From the NCBI GenBank assembly GCA_964540655.1, contig CAZINR010000024.1, positions 1 through 19,803 of the forward strand: 19,803 nt of DNA, read 5' to 3'. The stretch comes from CAZQBY01 sp964540655. Its GTDB lineage: Archaea; Altiarchaeota; Altiarchaeia; JAFGQM01. Of the stretch, positions 5,542-12,723 are shown one piece after another (position 1 is the first letter of the stretch; each line of letters opens with the position of its first letter). Both the position numbers and the translations under genes were made by a program. The notes beneath the pieces are model-generated. The model was not told where the DNA came from, did no database searches, and was given only the letters and a program-made list of their open reading frames with translations.

Positions 5542-6903
5542 ATGAATATAACCTTCCTCGGGGCATGCAGGGTAGTAACGGGTTCCTGCTACCTCATAGA
5601 GAGCGGGGACGACAAGTTCCTGGTGGACTGCGGCATGTTCCAGGGCCCCAAGAACGTCACCCGGATGAACTACCGCGACTTCGGGTTCGACCCCGAGGAG
5701 ATATCGCGAGTGCTGCTGACCCACGCCCACATAGACCACTCCGGCCTCCTGCCCAAAGCATACAGGGAGAACTTCTACGGCAAGGTCTTCACGACCGGCG
5801 CCACCGCAGACCTTTGCCGCGTAATGCTCAAGGACTCCGCAGAGATGCACGAGAGAGGGACAGAGCACGAGAACAGGAGGAGACGGAAACAAGGGCTCCC
5901 GCCCAGAGACCCGCTCTACACCCAGGCTGACGTCAACGGGGTCATGAAGCAGTTCAAGAGGGTCAGATACGGCCGGGAATACGGCATCGGCGATGCCAGC
6001 GTCATTTACAGGGACGCCGGCCACATACTCGGCTCGGCCATAATCGAGCTCCGCATAGAGGGCAAAAAAATCGTGTTCTCAGGGGACTTGGGGCAGTGGA
6101 ACAACCCGATAATCAACGACCCCACCATAATCGAGGATGCCGATTATCTGCTGATGGAGTCCACCTACGGCGGCCGACTGCACGAGAACGTCGAGGAGAG
6201 GGAAGGCCTTTTCAAAGGATATGTCAAGGAGACGTACAAAAAAAGGGGAAAACTGCTCATACCCTCCTTCGCGGTCGAGAGGACGCAGGAGATATTGTAC
6301 ACCATTAAAAAGATGCGAGAACAAGAGAACTTCCCCAACGAGGAGGTCTTCCTGGACAGCCCCCTCGCCATGAAAGCCACCAACGTCTTCATGAAGCACA
6401 GGGAATGCTACGACAAAGAGAGCCTCAGAACCGAAGACCCCTTGGGGCTCGAGGAGATAAACTACACCGCAAGCGTGAGGGACTCGAAGAGGCTCAACGA
6501 CTACGACGATCCGTGCATCATAATAGCCGGCAGCGGAATGTGTACCGGCGGCAGGATAAAGCACCATCTCAAGAACAGCCTCCATGATTCAAAGAACACG
6601 CTGCTCTTCGTGGGGTATCAGGCTGACGGAACTCTAGGGCGGGTCATACTCGACGGCGCCAAGCACGTCAAGATGCTGGGCGTGGAGGTGGACGTCAAGG
6701 CCGACGTGCGGAGCATCGACGGCTTCTCGGCACACGCCGACAGAAACGGGCTGCTCAGATGGGCGGGCGGATTCAAAAAGAAGCCTCACAAGACATTCAT
6801 AGTCCATGGGGAAAGCCAAGCGGCCGAGGCTCTCAAAGCGGGGCTGGAATCAGAAGGCTTCAGATGCAAGATACCCTCACTTTACCAGAGCGAAGAGCTC
6901 TGA
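5542..6903 (+). CDS. Beta-CASP metallo-beta-lactamase ribonuclease (aCPSF2-like)
   Basis: Zinc-dependent RNA nuclease of the CPSF73/RNase J superfamily, acting in RNA 3'-end processing and decay. Within 453 residues all motifs are present: HAHIDH (61-66), H161 in GHILGS, D182 in SGDLG, beta-CASP motif A around E206 (MESTYG), motif B H398 (FSAHAD) and motif C H422 (VHGE), plus GSGMCTGGRIKHHL (330-343). There is no N-terminal KH region, which separates it from aCPSF1, so it fits aCPSF2 or a bacterial YSH1-like nuclease. The frame is open upstream to 5347, but that part translates repeats and a tRNA fragment. The ATG at 5542 begins the fold directly (MNITFLGACRVVTGS) and has a weak AGAGG 1 bp before it. 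The next gene starts 33 bp downstream. Confidence 0.92.
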   Translation: MNITFLGACRVVTGSCYLIESGDDKFLVDCGMFQGPKNVTRMNYRDFGFDPEEISRVLLTHAHIDHSGLLPKAYRENFYGKVFTTGATADLCRVMLKDSAEMHERGTEHENRRRRKQGLPPRDPLYTQADVNGVMKQFKRVRYGREYGIGDASVIYRDAGHILGSAIIELRIEGKKIVFSGDLGQWNNPIINDPTIIEDADYLLMESTYGGRLHENVEEREGLFKGYVKETYKKRGKLLIPSFAVERTQEILYTIKKMREQENFPNEEVFLDSPLAMKATNVFMKHRECYDKESLRTEDPLGLEEINYTASVRDSKRLNDYDDPCIIIAGSGMCTGGRIKHHLKNSLHDSKNTLLFVGYQADGTLGRVILDGAKHVKMLGVEVDVKADVRSIDGFSAHADRNGLLRWAGGFKKKPHKTFIVHGESQAAEALKAGLESEGFRCKIPSLYQSEEL

Positions 6904-6905
6904 CA

Positions 6906-6915
6906 GGATATTTAT
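6906..6915 (+). promoter_or_regulatory. TATA-like box for the cotransporter gene
   Basis: GATATTTATT lies about 22-31 bp before the ATG at 6937, and no Shine-Dalgarno is present, which suggests a separate leaderless transcript despite the short gap after the nuclease gene. Confidence 0.45.
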
Positions 6916-6936
6916 TGACTCTGCAAAAAAGATAAC

Positions 6937-9129
6937 ATGCCCACGAAAACGACCGGCTCGAGGACCTTTGGGGCCTTCTCCGGAGTCTTCATACCCACCT
7001 TCCTGAGCATAATAGGCGTGATACTGTTCCTCAGGCTCGGTTATGTGGTGGGGGGCGCCGGCACACTCGGGGCGGCGATAGTGATAATCCTGGCAGTCTC
7101 GGTGACCTTCTCAACCGGCCTGGCGTTGAGCTCGATAACGAGCAACATAAGGATAGGGGCCGGCGGGGCCTTCTCCATAGTCTCCAAGACCCTGGGCCTG
7201 GAGGTTGGGGGCAGCGTGGGCATACCCCTTTTCCTGGCGCAGACGTTCTCAGTTGCCCTATACGTCTTCGGCTTCAGTGAAGCATGGACATTTTTGTTTC
7301 CGGCGCATGACGCCCTGCTTGTGGCTCTGGCCGCATTCGGCGCGCTGTTCGCCCTGGTGTTCATAAGCACAAAAATAGCGGTCAGAGCGCAGCTAGTGGT
7401 TTTCATATTCGTCTGCATATCCCTGGCCTCCATATTCATGGGCGGGGGGGAGGGTGGAGGCGTCGGCGATGTCAGGTTCATCGATTTCTCGGAGATACCA
7501 TTCTGGACCATCTTCGCGCTCTTCTTCCCCGCAGTCACGGGGCTAATGGCCGGCGTAGGCATGTCCGGAGAGCTCTCCGACCCGAAGAAGCAGCTTCCCA
7601 AGGGGGTCCTGAGCGCCCTGGTGATAACCACCATAATCTATCTTGCAATGGTGGTGTTCCTCGGGTATTACTCGAACACCGCGGAGCTCCTTGAGAACAA
7701 CCTCATACTGGTGGAGCTTGCCGCGTTCGCCCCCCTGGTCCTGATAGGCATCCTAGCCGCCACTTTTTCAAGCGCACTCACGACACTGGTAGCAGCCCCT
7801 AGGGTATTGCTTGCGCTCGGCGAGCACTCCATCCTGCCGAGAGGCAAGATGCTTTCCAGCAAAACGGACAAGGGAGAGCCTAGGAACGCCACACTCATAA
7901 CCGGTCTGATAGTCGTGGGTCTGTTGTTCGTGGGCAGCCTCAACCTGATAGCCCCCATACTAACCATGTTCTTTTTGATAACCTATGCTGCGATAAACGT
8001 GTCGGTCTTCGCAGAGCAGTCTTTGAGCCTGGTGAGCTTCCGCCCGACCTTCACCATACCGCGAGCAGTATCATTCTACGGCGCAGTCAGCTCCATCCTC
8101 ATAATGTTCCTGATAAACAGCCTGGCCGGGGTCGCCGCTATGCTGTTCTTGGGAGTGATATACTTCGCTCTGATGCGAAAGCCCTTCAAGGAAAAGGAGG
8201 GCGACATAAGGTCGGGCCTGTTCCGCTCCATCTCGGAATGGGCTATCAAGGAGACCAGGGACCTCCCCCGCTCGCCGCACACCTGGAAGCCCAACATATT
8301 GATACCTGTCCTCACCACCAGGACTTTGGCCGGAAACTTCCCCCTCATAAGGGACATAGCCCACCCCTACGGCACCATGACAGTCCTGGGCTTCAACCTG
8401 GAGAAGAACATCAAGAAGAACCCGGAGAAGAAGGACATAACAAAAAGACAGATGAAGAAGGAGCTGAAAGAGCTTCCGGACCTTGTGGAGAAGTTCGGCG
8501 AGAGCGGGATATTCACCTCCTTCTCGACCGTGGACGCGAAGAGGTATGTGGACGGACTGATAGTCTCGATGGAGGCCATAGAGAGCCAGGTCTTCGCCCC
8601 GAACATAGTCTTCCTGCCCTACAAGCCCGACAAGCTCTCGCTGAACAACCTCAAGAGGATAATCGACGTGTCCAAAAAACGCACCTCCGGCCTGGTGCTG
8701 TTCGACAAGGAGGCCCAGGTCGGCCTGGGCTCGGAAAAGGATGTGCACGTATGGATATCGCCCAATACCCTGAAGAAGGATCTCTACGAGGAAAGGTATT
8801 ATGATCTAGCCATGCTCATAGCCTACGCGCTGAGGAAGAACTGGGACGGGACCATAACGATATGGATGTGCGTGGGCAGCAAGAAGAAGCAGCAGGAGGG
8901 CGAGAGATATCTGAAGAAGCTGGTCTACGACGCACGCTTCCCAGACTCCACGGAGATAAACGTAGTGGTCGGGGATTTCAGCGAGACATTGGACGGGAGC
9001 CCGGACGGAGACATACACATAATGCCCTTCCAGCCCAACGACACCGAGGCCATAATCAACATAGCCAAAAGCAAGAACAAGTCCTTTTTGTTCGTCCTTG
9101 ACTCCACAGAGGAGAGCGTGCTGGCCTGA
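6937..9129 (+). CDS. SLC12-like cation-chloride cotransporter (APC superfamily)
   Basis: A 730-residue secondary transporter. The first membrane segment (FGAFSGVFIPTFLSIIGVILFLRLGYVVG, from about 11) matches the TM1 style of Na-K-Cl and K-Cl cotransporters, where the helix break around GVFIPT/IIGVILFLR binds ions. About twelve hydrophobic segments fill residues 15-410. A large soluble C-terminal region (about 430-730; NILIPVLTTRTLAGNFPLIRDIAHPYG onward) has the alternating alpha/beta look of the cytosolic regulatory domain of that family. Length and layout agree with prokaryotic homologues. It probably moves K+ and/or Na+ with Cl- for volume or ion balance; the ions cannot be assigned from sequence alone. 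An amino-acid permease of the same superfamily is the alternative. Confidence 0.86.
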   Translation: MPTKTTGSRTFGAFSGVFIPTFLSIIGVILFLRLGYVVGGAGTLGAAIVIILAVSVTFSTGLALSSITSNIRIGAGGAFSIVSKTLGLEVGGSVGIPLFLAQTFSVALYVFGFSEAWTFLFPAHDALLVALAAFGALFALVFISTKIAVRAQLVVFIFVCISLASIFMGGGEGGGVGDVRFIDFSEIPFWTIFALFFPAVTGLMAGVGMSGELSDPKKQLPKGVLSALVITTIIYLAMVVFLGYYSNTAELLENNLILVELAAFAPLVLIGILAATFSSALTTLVAAPRVLLALGEHSILPRGKMLSSKTDKGEPRNATLITGLIVVGLLFVGSLNLIAPILTMFFLITYAAINVSVFAEQSLSLVSFRPTFTIPRAVSFYGAVSSILIMFLINSLAGVAAMLFLGVIYFALMRKPFKEKEGDIRSGLFRSISEWAIKETRDLPRSPHTWKPNILIPVLTTRTLAGNFPLIRDIAHPYGTMTVLGFNLEKNIKKNPEKKDITKRQMKKELKELPDLVEKFGESGIFTSFSTVDAKRYVDGLIVSMEAIESQVFAPNIVFLPYKPDKLSLNNLKRIIDVSKKRTSGLVLFDKEAQVGLGSEKDVHVWISPNTLKKDLYEERYYDLAMLIAYALRKNWDGTITIWMCVGSKKKQQEGERYLKKLVYDARFPDSTEINVVVGDFSETLDGSPDGDIHIMPFQPNDTEAIINIAKSKNKSFLFVLDSTEESVLA

Positions 9130-9171
9130 TTAAACTCTCATTTTTCTTCTGCTCTCTGAAAAATTCGGAAG

Positions 9172-9909
9172 ATGGACAATAGATTGATAGCTGGGGCATT
9201 GGCAGTCAGTGCGGCAGCCGTTATCCTTATCCTGGCCGTTTACATGGCTCCTACCGGGGAAGAAGCTTTATGCGGTGACGGCATCTGCGACGAAGGAGAG
9301 ACCTGCGAAGACTGCCCCCCGGACTGTGGGGGATGCGAGGTTCCTGACGATGATATCCCTGACAAGCCCAATTGTGAAGAGAATTTGACATGGTGCGCGC
9401 AGAAAGACCGGTGCATCGACCCCGAGAGCGAACACTGTGTGGAAACGCCCTTCGGCGCGCGCATAGGCGAAGCGGCCAATGAGAAATGGGGCGGTGCCAG
9501 GATATATCCCAATACCAGCGAATCCGCAGTCGAGGGCTGGTGGAGAATCAGTCTGAGCGTCCCCAAGAAGGCCAACATGTCCCATCTCTGCTACATCTTC
9601 ATGCGCGGCGACAGCGTGAGAAACGCAAGTGGCGCCTATTTCCTGGAGCATGGTCCGGTCAACATCAGCGGCAACGAGGTCTGCGAAATCGAGGTCACAG
9701 GGGGGCCGGTCAGGATGTGCGAGAGCCTTTTAGTCCATATAGACATCGAGGCCATGAAAGAGAGCTATGACCTGGAGACCGACAACTGGCAGGACTTCTT
9801 CAGCTGCGAGACGGGCTTCGGCTCGGACTTCTGCCAAGAGGAGTGCGATGCCATGATGGAAGAGCTTATGAAGTCGGAGAGAAGTCCCTTAGAGATAATC
9901 CGAGGCTAA
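9172..9909 (+). CDS. Membrane-anchored exported protein with a CGDGxC cysteine module
   Basis: Function unknown; 245 residues. An N-terminal hydrophobic segment (5-26) with few charges before it is a signal anchor, placing the rest outside the cell. Residues 34-55 form a compact Cys module (CGDGICDEGETCEDCPPDC), a type frequent in exported archaeal proteins and related to the CGNGIC...CPIDC module at 78-96 of the protein encoded at 14728. The remainder (about 67-225) has eight or so further cysteines, and five N-glycosylation sequons (N71, N114, N135, N151, N164), so it is likely disulfide-bonded and glycosylated. No catalytic motif is recognised. The stop overlaps that of the convergent gene by 4 bp. 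Confidence 0.75.
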   Translation: MDNRLIAGALAVSAAAVILILAVYMAPTGEEALCGDGICDEGETCEDCPPDCGGCEVPDDDIPDKPNCEENLTWCAQKDRCIDPESEHCVETPFGARIGEAANEKWGGARIYPNTSESAVEGWWRISLSVPKKANMSHLCYIFMRGDSVRNASGAYFLEHGPVNISGNEVCEIEVTGGPVRMCESLLVHIDIEAMKESYDLETDNWQDFFSCETGFGSDFCQEECDAMMEELMKSERSPLEIIRG

Positions 9910-10916
9910 TCCCCCTCCAGCAGCTCCCTGGTGAGCATGTCCTGATGCTCCTCGCTGCCTCGGTTATATCCCGCCATGATATCGCGCCCTTTCTCGGTCA
10001 GGCGTATGGAGGTCACGGGTCGGGAGCCCTTGCCCTTTAGTACTCTTCTCTTGGTCTCAGTAGTTATAAAGCCTTTACCTTCCAGCCCTTGCAGGGCCTT
10101 GGTTATCGAGGTGCTTGTGAATTCGGCATCTTCTTTGCCGTATCTCCGGCCTCTGGACAGCCTGAGCTTGTACAATTCGGATGCATCGACTCCCCGCTCC
10201 CCAGCATCGTAGGCACTCTTTAAGACGGTCAGCGGGACGCTTGGATGCTCGATCGGCAGAAAGCCATGCTTGGAATGGGATAGAGTCCGTATGGCGCCGG
10301 AATCGGGAGAGGAGTACGGCAGTTGAGGCTTTACCACGCCCATCTGGCGCAGGAGCCTAGACGCGGAGCTGAGCAGGCTTCGGGTATGGCCGTTCCAGGG
10401 GAGCTCAAGCTCCTCGGCTATCTCGCGGGTATTCATAATCCGCTTTTTCCTGGCTAGGAGGCGCTCTATGCGGTATGGGAGGTTGGCTCTTACCGCCCGG
10501 GTCAGGGGGCGCGCCGAACCGTGCCAGAATTGAGCCTCGGGGTTGGAACGCTCTATACCGTCCAATCTCGAAATCAATGGGGCTAGGTCCGAAGAGTGCA
10601 GGCCCTGTGTGAAGGCCAGTATCGACCCCAGCTGGAAGGGCGTGATATGCTCGGAGCCCCACAATATTTTTAAATCCTCAGATAGGCCATGCAGATGCCG
10701 GGCTCTTCTGCGAGCGCTTTCTTTGGTCCCTGATCCTCTGGTCTCAGCCACGGCGTTTAGCTCGGGTATCGCTGATGCCCACGGCCGGGACAGCTTGGAT
10801 ATTCTCCTTTCATGCGGGCTGGAAAGGTCCCCGATGCTCTTGACATGCCTTATCGCCTGTCTCCTATCAAGTCGCCCTATTTTTTCATGCGCTCTGCTTG
10901 CCATCTGACTTAACAT
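9906..10916 (-). CDS. Protein with two winged-helix-like domains, possible regulator
   Basis: I do not recognise the family. The 336-residue protein is basic and soluble. A first helix-turn-helix-like region is at about 150-195 (IERLLARKKRIMNTREIAEELELPWNGHTRSLLSSASRLLRQMGVV). A second is at about 230-320: TVLKSAYDAGERGVDASELY, then SITKALQGLEGKGFITTE, a basic wing RRVLKGKGSRP and IRLTEKGRDIM, close to MarR/PadR-type winged helices. The N-terminal 140 residues are Arg-rich without a recognised fold. It likely binds DNA, but no target is known. ATG 10916 is used; an ATG four codons in (10904) is also possible. A TATA-like CTTTAAT lies about 20 bp upstream. It is transcribed divergently from the Lys-rich gene at 11008 and converges on the gene at 9172 with overlapping stops. 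Confidence 0.72.
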   Translation of the reverse strand: MLSQMASRAHEKIGRLDRRQAIRHVKSIGDLSSPHERRISKLSRPWASAIPELNAVAETRGSGTKESARRRARHLHGLSEDLKILWGSEHITPFQLGSILAFTQGLHSSDLAPLISRLDGIERSNPEAQFWHGSARPLTRAVRANLPYRIERLLARKKRIMNTREIAEELELPWNGHTRSLLSSASRLLRQMGVVKPQLPYSSPDSGAIRTLSHSKHGFLPIEHPSVPLTVLKSAYDAGERGVDASELYKLRLSRGRRYGKEDAEFTSTSITKALQGLEGKGFITTETKRRVLKGKGSRPVTSIRLTEKGRDIMAGYNRGSEEHQDMLTRELLEGD

Positions 10917-10979
10917 TTTTATTGGTGAAGATTAAAGAATAGGCCAAGCCCAGCAACTGGGGGAAAGCAATTCAGTGAG

Positions 10980-10990
10980 AGTATTAAACC
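10980..10990 (+). promoter_or_regulatory. TATA-like box for the Lys-rich protein gene
   Basis: AGTATTAAAC lies about 20-28 bp before the ATG at 11008 with no Shine-Dalgarno in between. The 91-bp divergent gap also contains a small CCCAG-CAA-CTGGG hairpin (10947-10959). Confidence 0.4.
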
Positions 10991-11007
10991 CGAAACTAGG
11001 ATAGAAA

Positions 11008-11403
11008 ATGGCAAAAAAAGACGAAAAGAAGATTAGGAACGCCGCTAAGAAGGCGGCCAAGCAACCCGTGAAAGCGAAGAAGACCAAGGCGGAGAAGCCG
11101 GAGAAGACCGTGAAGTCAAAGGCAAATAAAGCCAAGAAGAAAACCAAACCCCTCGTCAGAGGCAAGGTCGTGGAGCACGACAAGAAAAAGCGCCTCAACA
11201 AGCACAAGATAAAGAAGACGGGCGAGGAAGTGCGCTTCGAGGGTCCCAGGAAGGTCGACGGCCAGCCCCATGTCCACGTGCATGGAAAGATAGTGGATGA
11301 GGGGATGCAGCTTGTGACCAAGGCCGCCCAGTCGAATGTTATGAGCTCGATGAGAGGCAGTGCCCGAATTCCGCCGGGGTGCAGAATAACTTTCAGAAAG
11401 TAA
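11008..11403 (+). CDS. Small Lys/Ala-rich basic protein of unknown function
   Basis: A 131-residue protein without a recognised family. Residues 1-55 are a Lys/Ala-rich, probably disordered tail resembling histone H1-type or ribosomal-protein extensions. Residues about 50-131 look folded (PLVRGKVVEHDKKKRLNKHKIKKTGEEVRFEGPRKV, then VHVHGKIVDEGMQLVTKA and a basic end RIPPGCRITFRK). The charge suggests nucleic-acid binding. Codon use is like that of its neighbours, and the TATA-like box at 10980-10990 supports expression. The last 11 bp overlap the convergent gene's 3' end. A chromatin or ribosome-associated role is possible, but it is a guess from composition. Confidence 0.65.
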   Translation: MAKKDEKKIRNAAKKAAKQPVKAKKTKAEKPEKTVKSKANKAKKKTKPLVRGKVVEHDKKKRLNKHKIKKTGEEVRFEGPRKVDGQPHVHVHGKIVDEGMQLVTKAAQSNVMSSMRGSARIPPGCRITFRK

Positions 11404-11812
11404 GGCCTCGGTCCATACTGCTCAAGGGCAGGCGCCTGTTCTTGGGCAGGTTGTTTATTATTCTTCCTTCTTTTGGTTTTCCGATTCCGAGATTGTATTT
11501 TCCGTATCTAACCACTGCGTAATAACCCTCGGCCTGCTTCTCGATGTCCAAGCCGCACATCCACCTCCGGGCCTGCTTCTCGCCCACCTCGACCAAGCCC
11601 TTGGTTGCCAGCTGGGCGGCGTAATGGCTCGGGCGGAAGCCCTTGTCGACGGTCCCGATGTAAATCCCTTCCCTCCCCATGAGACCGGTGTCCCGGCCGG
11701 TGTAGAGGAACACCTTCTTACCGCGAGTCAGCATCCTGCCGGCCGGCAGCCCTATGCCGAACTCCTCTTCCAGATATCTCCTTATGTCCGAATAGTCCGG
11801 GTTATCCTTCAT
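11393..11812 (-). CDS. PUA-like RNA-binding partner of NOL1/NOP2/Sun methyltransferase
   Basis: A 139-residue protein resembling the C-terminal RNA-binding domain found in RsmF-type methyltransferases and as a separate archaeal protein of the NOL1/NOP2/fmu PUA group. Visible segments are LPAGRMLTRGKKVFLYTGRDTG (about 22-43), GIYIGTVDKGFRPSHYAAQLA (about 49-69), the acidic/aromatic stretch around W84 and GYYAVVRYGKYNLGIGKPKEGRIINNLPKNRR near the end; this closing segment is typical of the group. Its ATG lies inside the end of the methyltransferase gene (11-bp overlap), so the two are translated together and probably form a functional methyltransferase plus RNA-binding module. Family assignment is from memory of motif style, so moderate. 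Confidence 0.75.
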   Translation of the reverse strand: MKDNPDYSDIRRYLEEEFGIGLPAGRMLTRGKKVFLYTGRDTGLMGREGIYIGTVDKGFRPSHYAAQLATKGLVEVGEKQARRWMCGLDIEKQAEGYYAVVRYGKYNLGIGKPKEGRIINNLPKNRRLPLSSMDRGLTF

Positions 11813-12671
11813 CTTTGCGTATCCTCGCCACGAAGAAGAATTCCGTGTCGTTGTCCCATGGGTATATCCTCATGCAGTCCTCTGTGCCGGGCAGCAAGCC
11901 GGGCCGTGATTTTATGTCCGCTCTTACACGCTCCGCTTTTGCGTCGGGGAAATTCTCAAGGAGCGCAAGGACCACTTCCTCGTTCTCTTCCACCGTGCTG
12001 GTGCATGTCGAATAGACAAGGGTCCCGCCAGGCTTCAGCATCTTGAACGCGGACCTTATCAACCCCTTCTGCAGGCCCGATATCCGTTTTGCGAAGCCCA
12101 AACTCCAGGTCTTGAGGGCGCCGGGGCTCTTGCGCGCAGAGCCTATGTTAGAGCAGGGAGCGTCCACGAGTATTTTGTCGAATTCTGCAGAAGGGAAGCG
12201 GAGGCCGTCGTAATGGGTGACTATCGCGTTCATCACTCCGCACCTTTCGAGGTTGGCCACCAGGGCCTTCCTTCTCTGCGGATTCGGGTCGTTGGCGACC
12301 AGGGTGCTGCAGAACGGAGCCATCTGTGTGGACTTCGATCCGGGGGCGGCCGAAATGTCCAGAACGACGTCTTCTTTCTCAGGACCCAGCACCTCGGCGG
12401 GCAGCATAGAGGCGGCCTCCTGGATGTAGTAGTACCCCAGCTGGTGGGGCACGGTGGAGCCCCAGGTCTCCCTATCGACCCAAAAGCCCTGTCCGCACCA
12501 GGGGACACTCTCCGCACCCATCTGCTCGAGCTCATCTCGGAAATCTTTTACGCTCGTTCTTATCGGATTGACCCTTATCGATTTCCTGAGCTGCTTTCCC
12601 ACCCACTCGGCGAAGAGAGGGAATTCGTCCCCCAGAAGCTCTTCATGGTGTCTGCGGACCCTTTCGTTCAT
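11802..12671 (-). CDS. NSUN-family RNA (cytosine-5)-methyltransferase
   Basis: SAM-dependent enzyme that makes 5-methylcytosine in tRNA or rRNA. In 289 residues it shows the substrate-side motif SIRVNPIRTS (31-40), YIQEAASMLPAEVL (82-95), the SAM-binding DISAAPGSKSTQMA (105-118), motif IV DAPCSNIGS (170-178, C173) and motif VI YSTCTSTVEENEEVV (220-234) with the nucleophile C223. These two cysteines are the catalytic pair of the family. It lacks an N-terminal NusB or PUA extension and ends soon after the core; the overlapping downstream gene supplies the PUA-like part. Which RNA it modifies is unknown. The ATG 12671 lies 27 bp from a TATA-like box shared with the divergent transglutaminase gene. 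Confidence 0.94.
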   Translation of the reverse strand: MNERVRRHHEELLGDEFPLFAEWVGKQLRKSIRVNPIRTSVKDFRDELEQMGAESVPWCGQGFWVDRETWGSTVPHQLGYYYIQEAASMLPAEVLGPEKEDVVLDISAAPGSKSTQMAPFCSTLVANDPNPQRRKALVANLERCGVMNAIVTHYDGLRFPSAEFDKILVDAPCSNIGSARKSPGALKTWSLGFAKRISGLQKGLIRSAFKMLKPGGTLVYSTCTSTVEENEEVVLALLENFPDAKAERVRADIKSRPGLLPGTEDCMRIYPWDNDTEFFFVARIRKDEG

Positions 12672-12693
12672 CTGCCTGAATTATACAAAAGAG

Positions 12694-12703
12694 ATTTTTA
12701 AAT
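12694..12703. promoter_or_regulatory. Shared, nearly symmetric TATA-like box of two divergent genes
   Basis: ATTTTTAAAT is centred about 27 bp before the methyltransferase ATG (12671, minus) and about 25 bp before the transglutaminase ATG (12724, plus). Neither gene has a convincing Shine-Dalgarno, so both could be leaderless and fire from one box read in both directions. Confidence 0.5.
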
Positions 12704-12723
12704 CCCTGCGCATTAATTCCAGG

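Noticed and set aside
12454..12723. 90-residue N-terminal extension of the transglutaminase-like protein
   Set aside because: It overlaps the divergent methyltransferase start and promoter; ATG 12724 gives a clean signal peptide and fits the TATA-like box.
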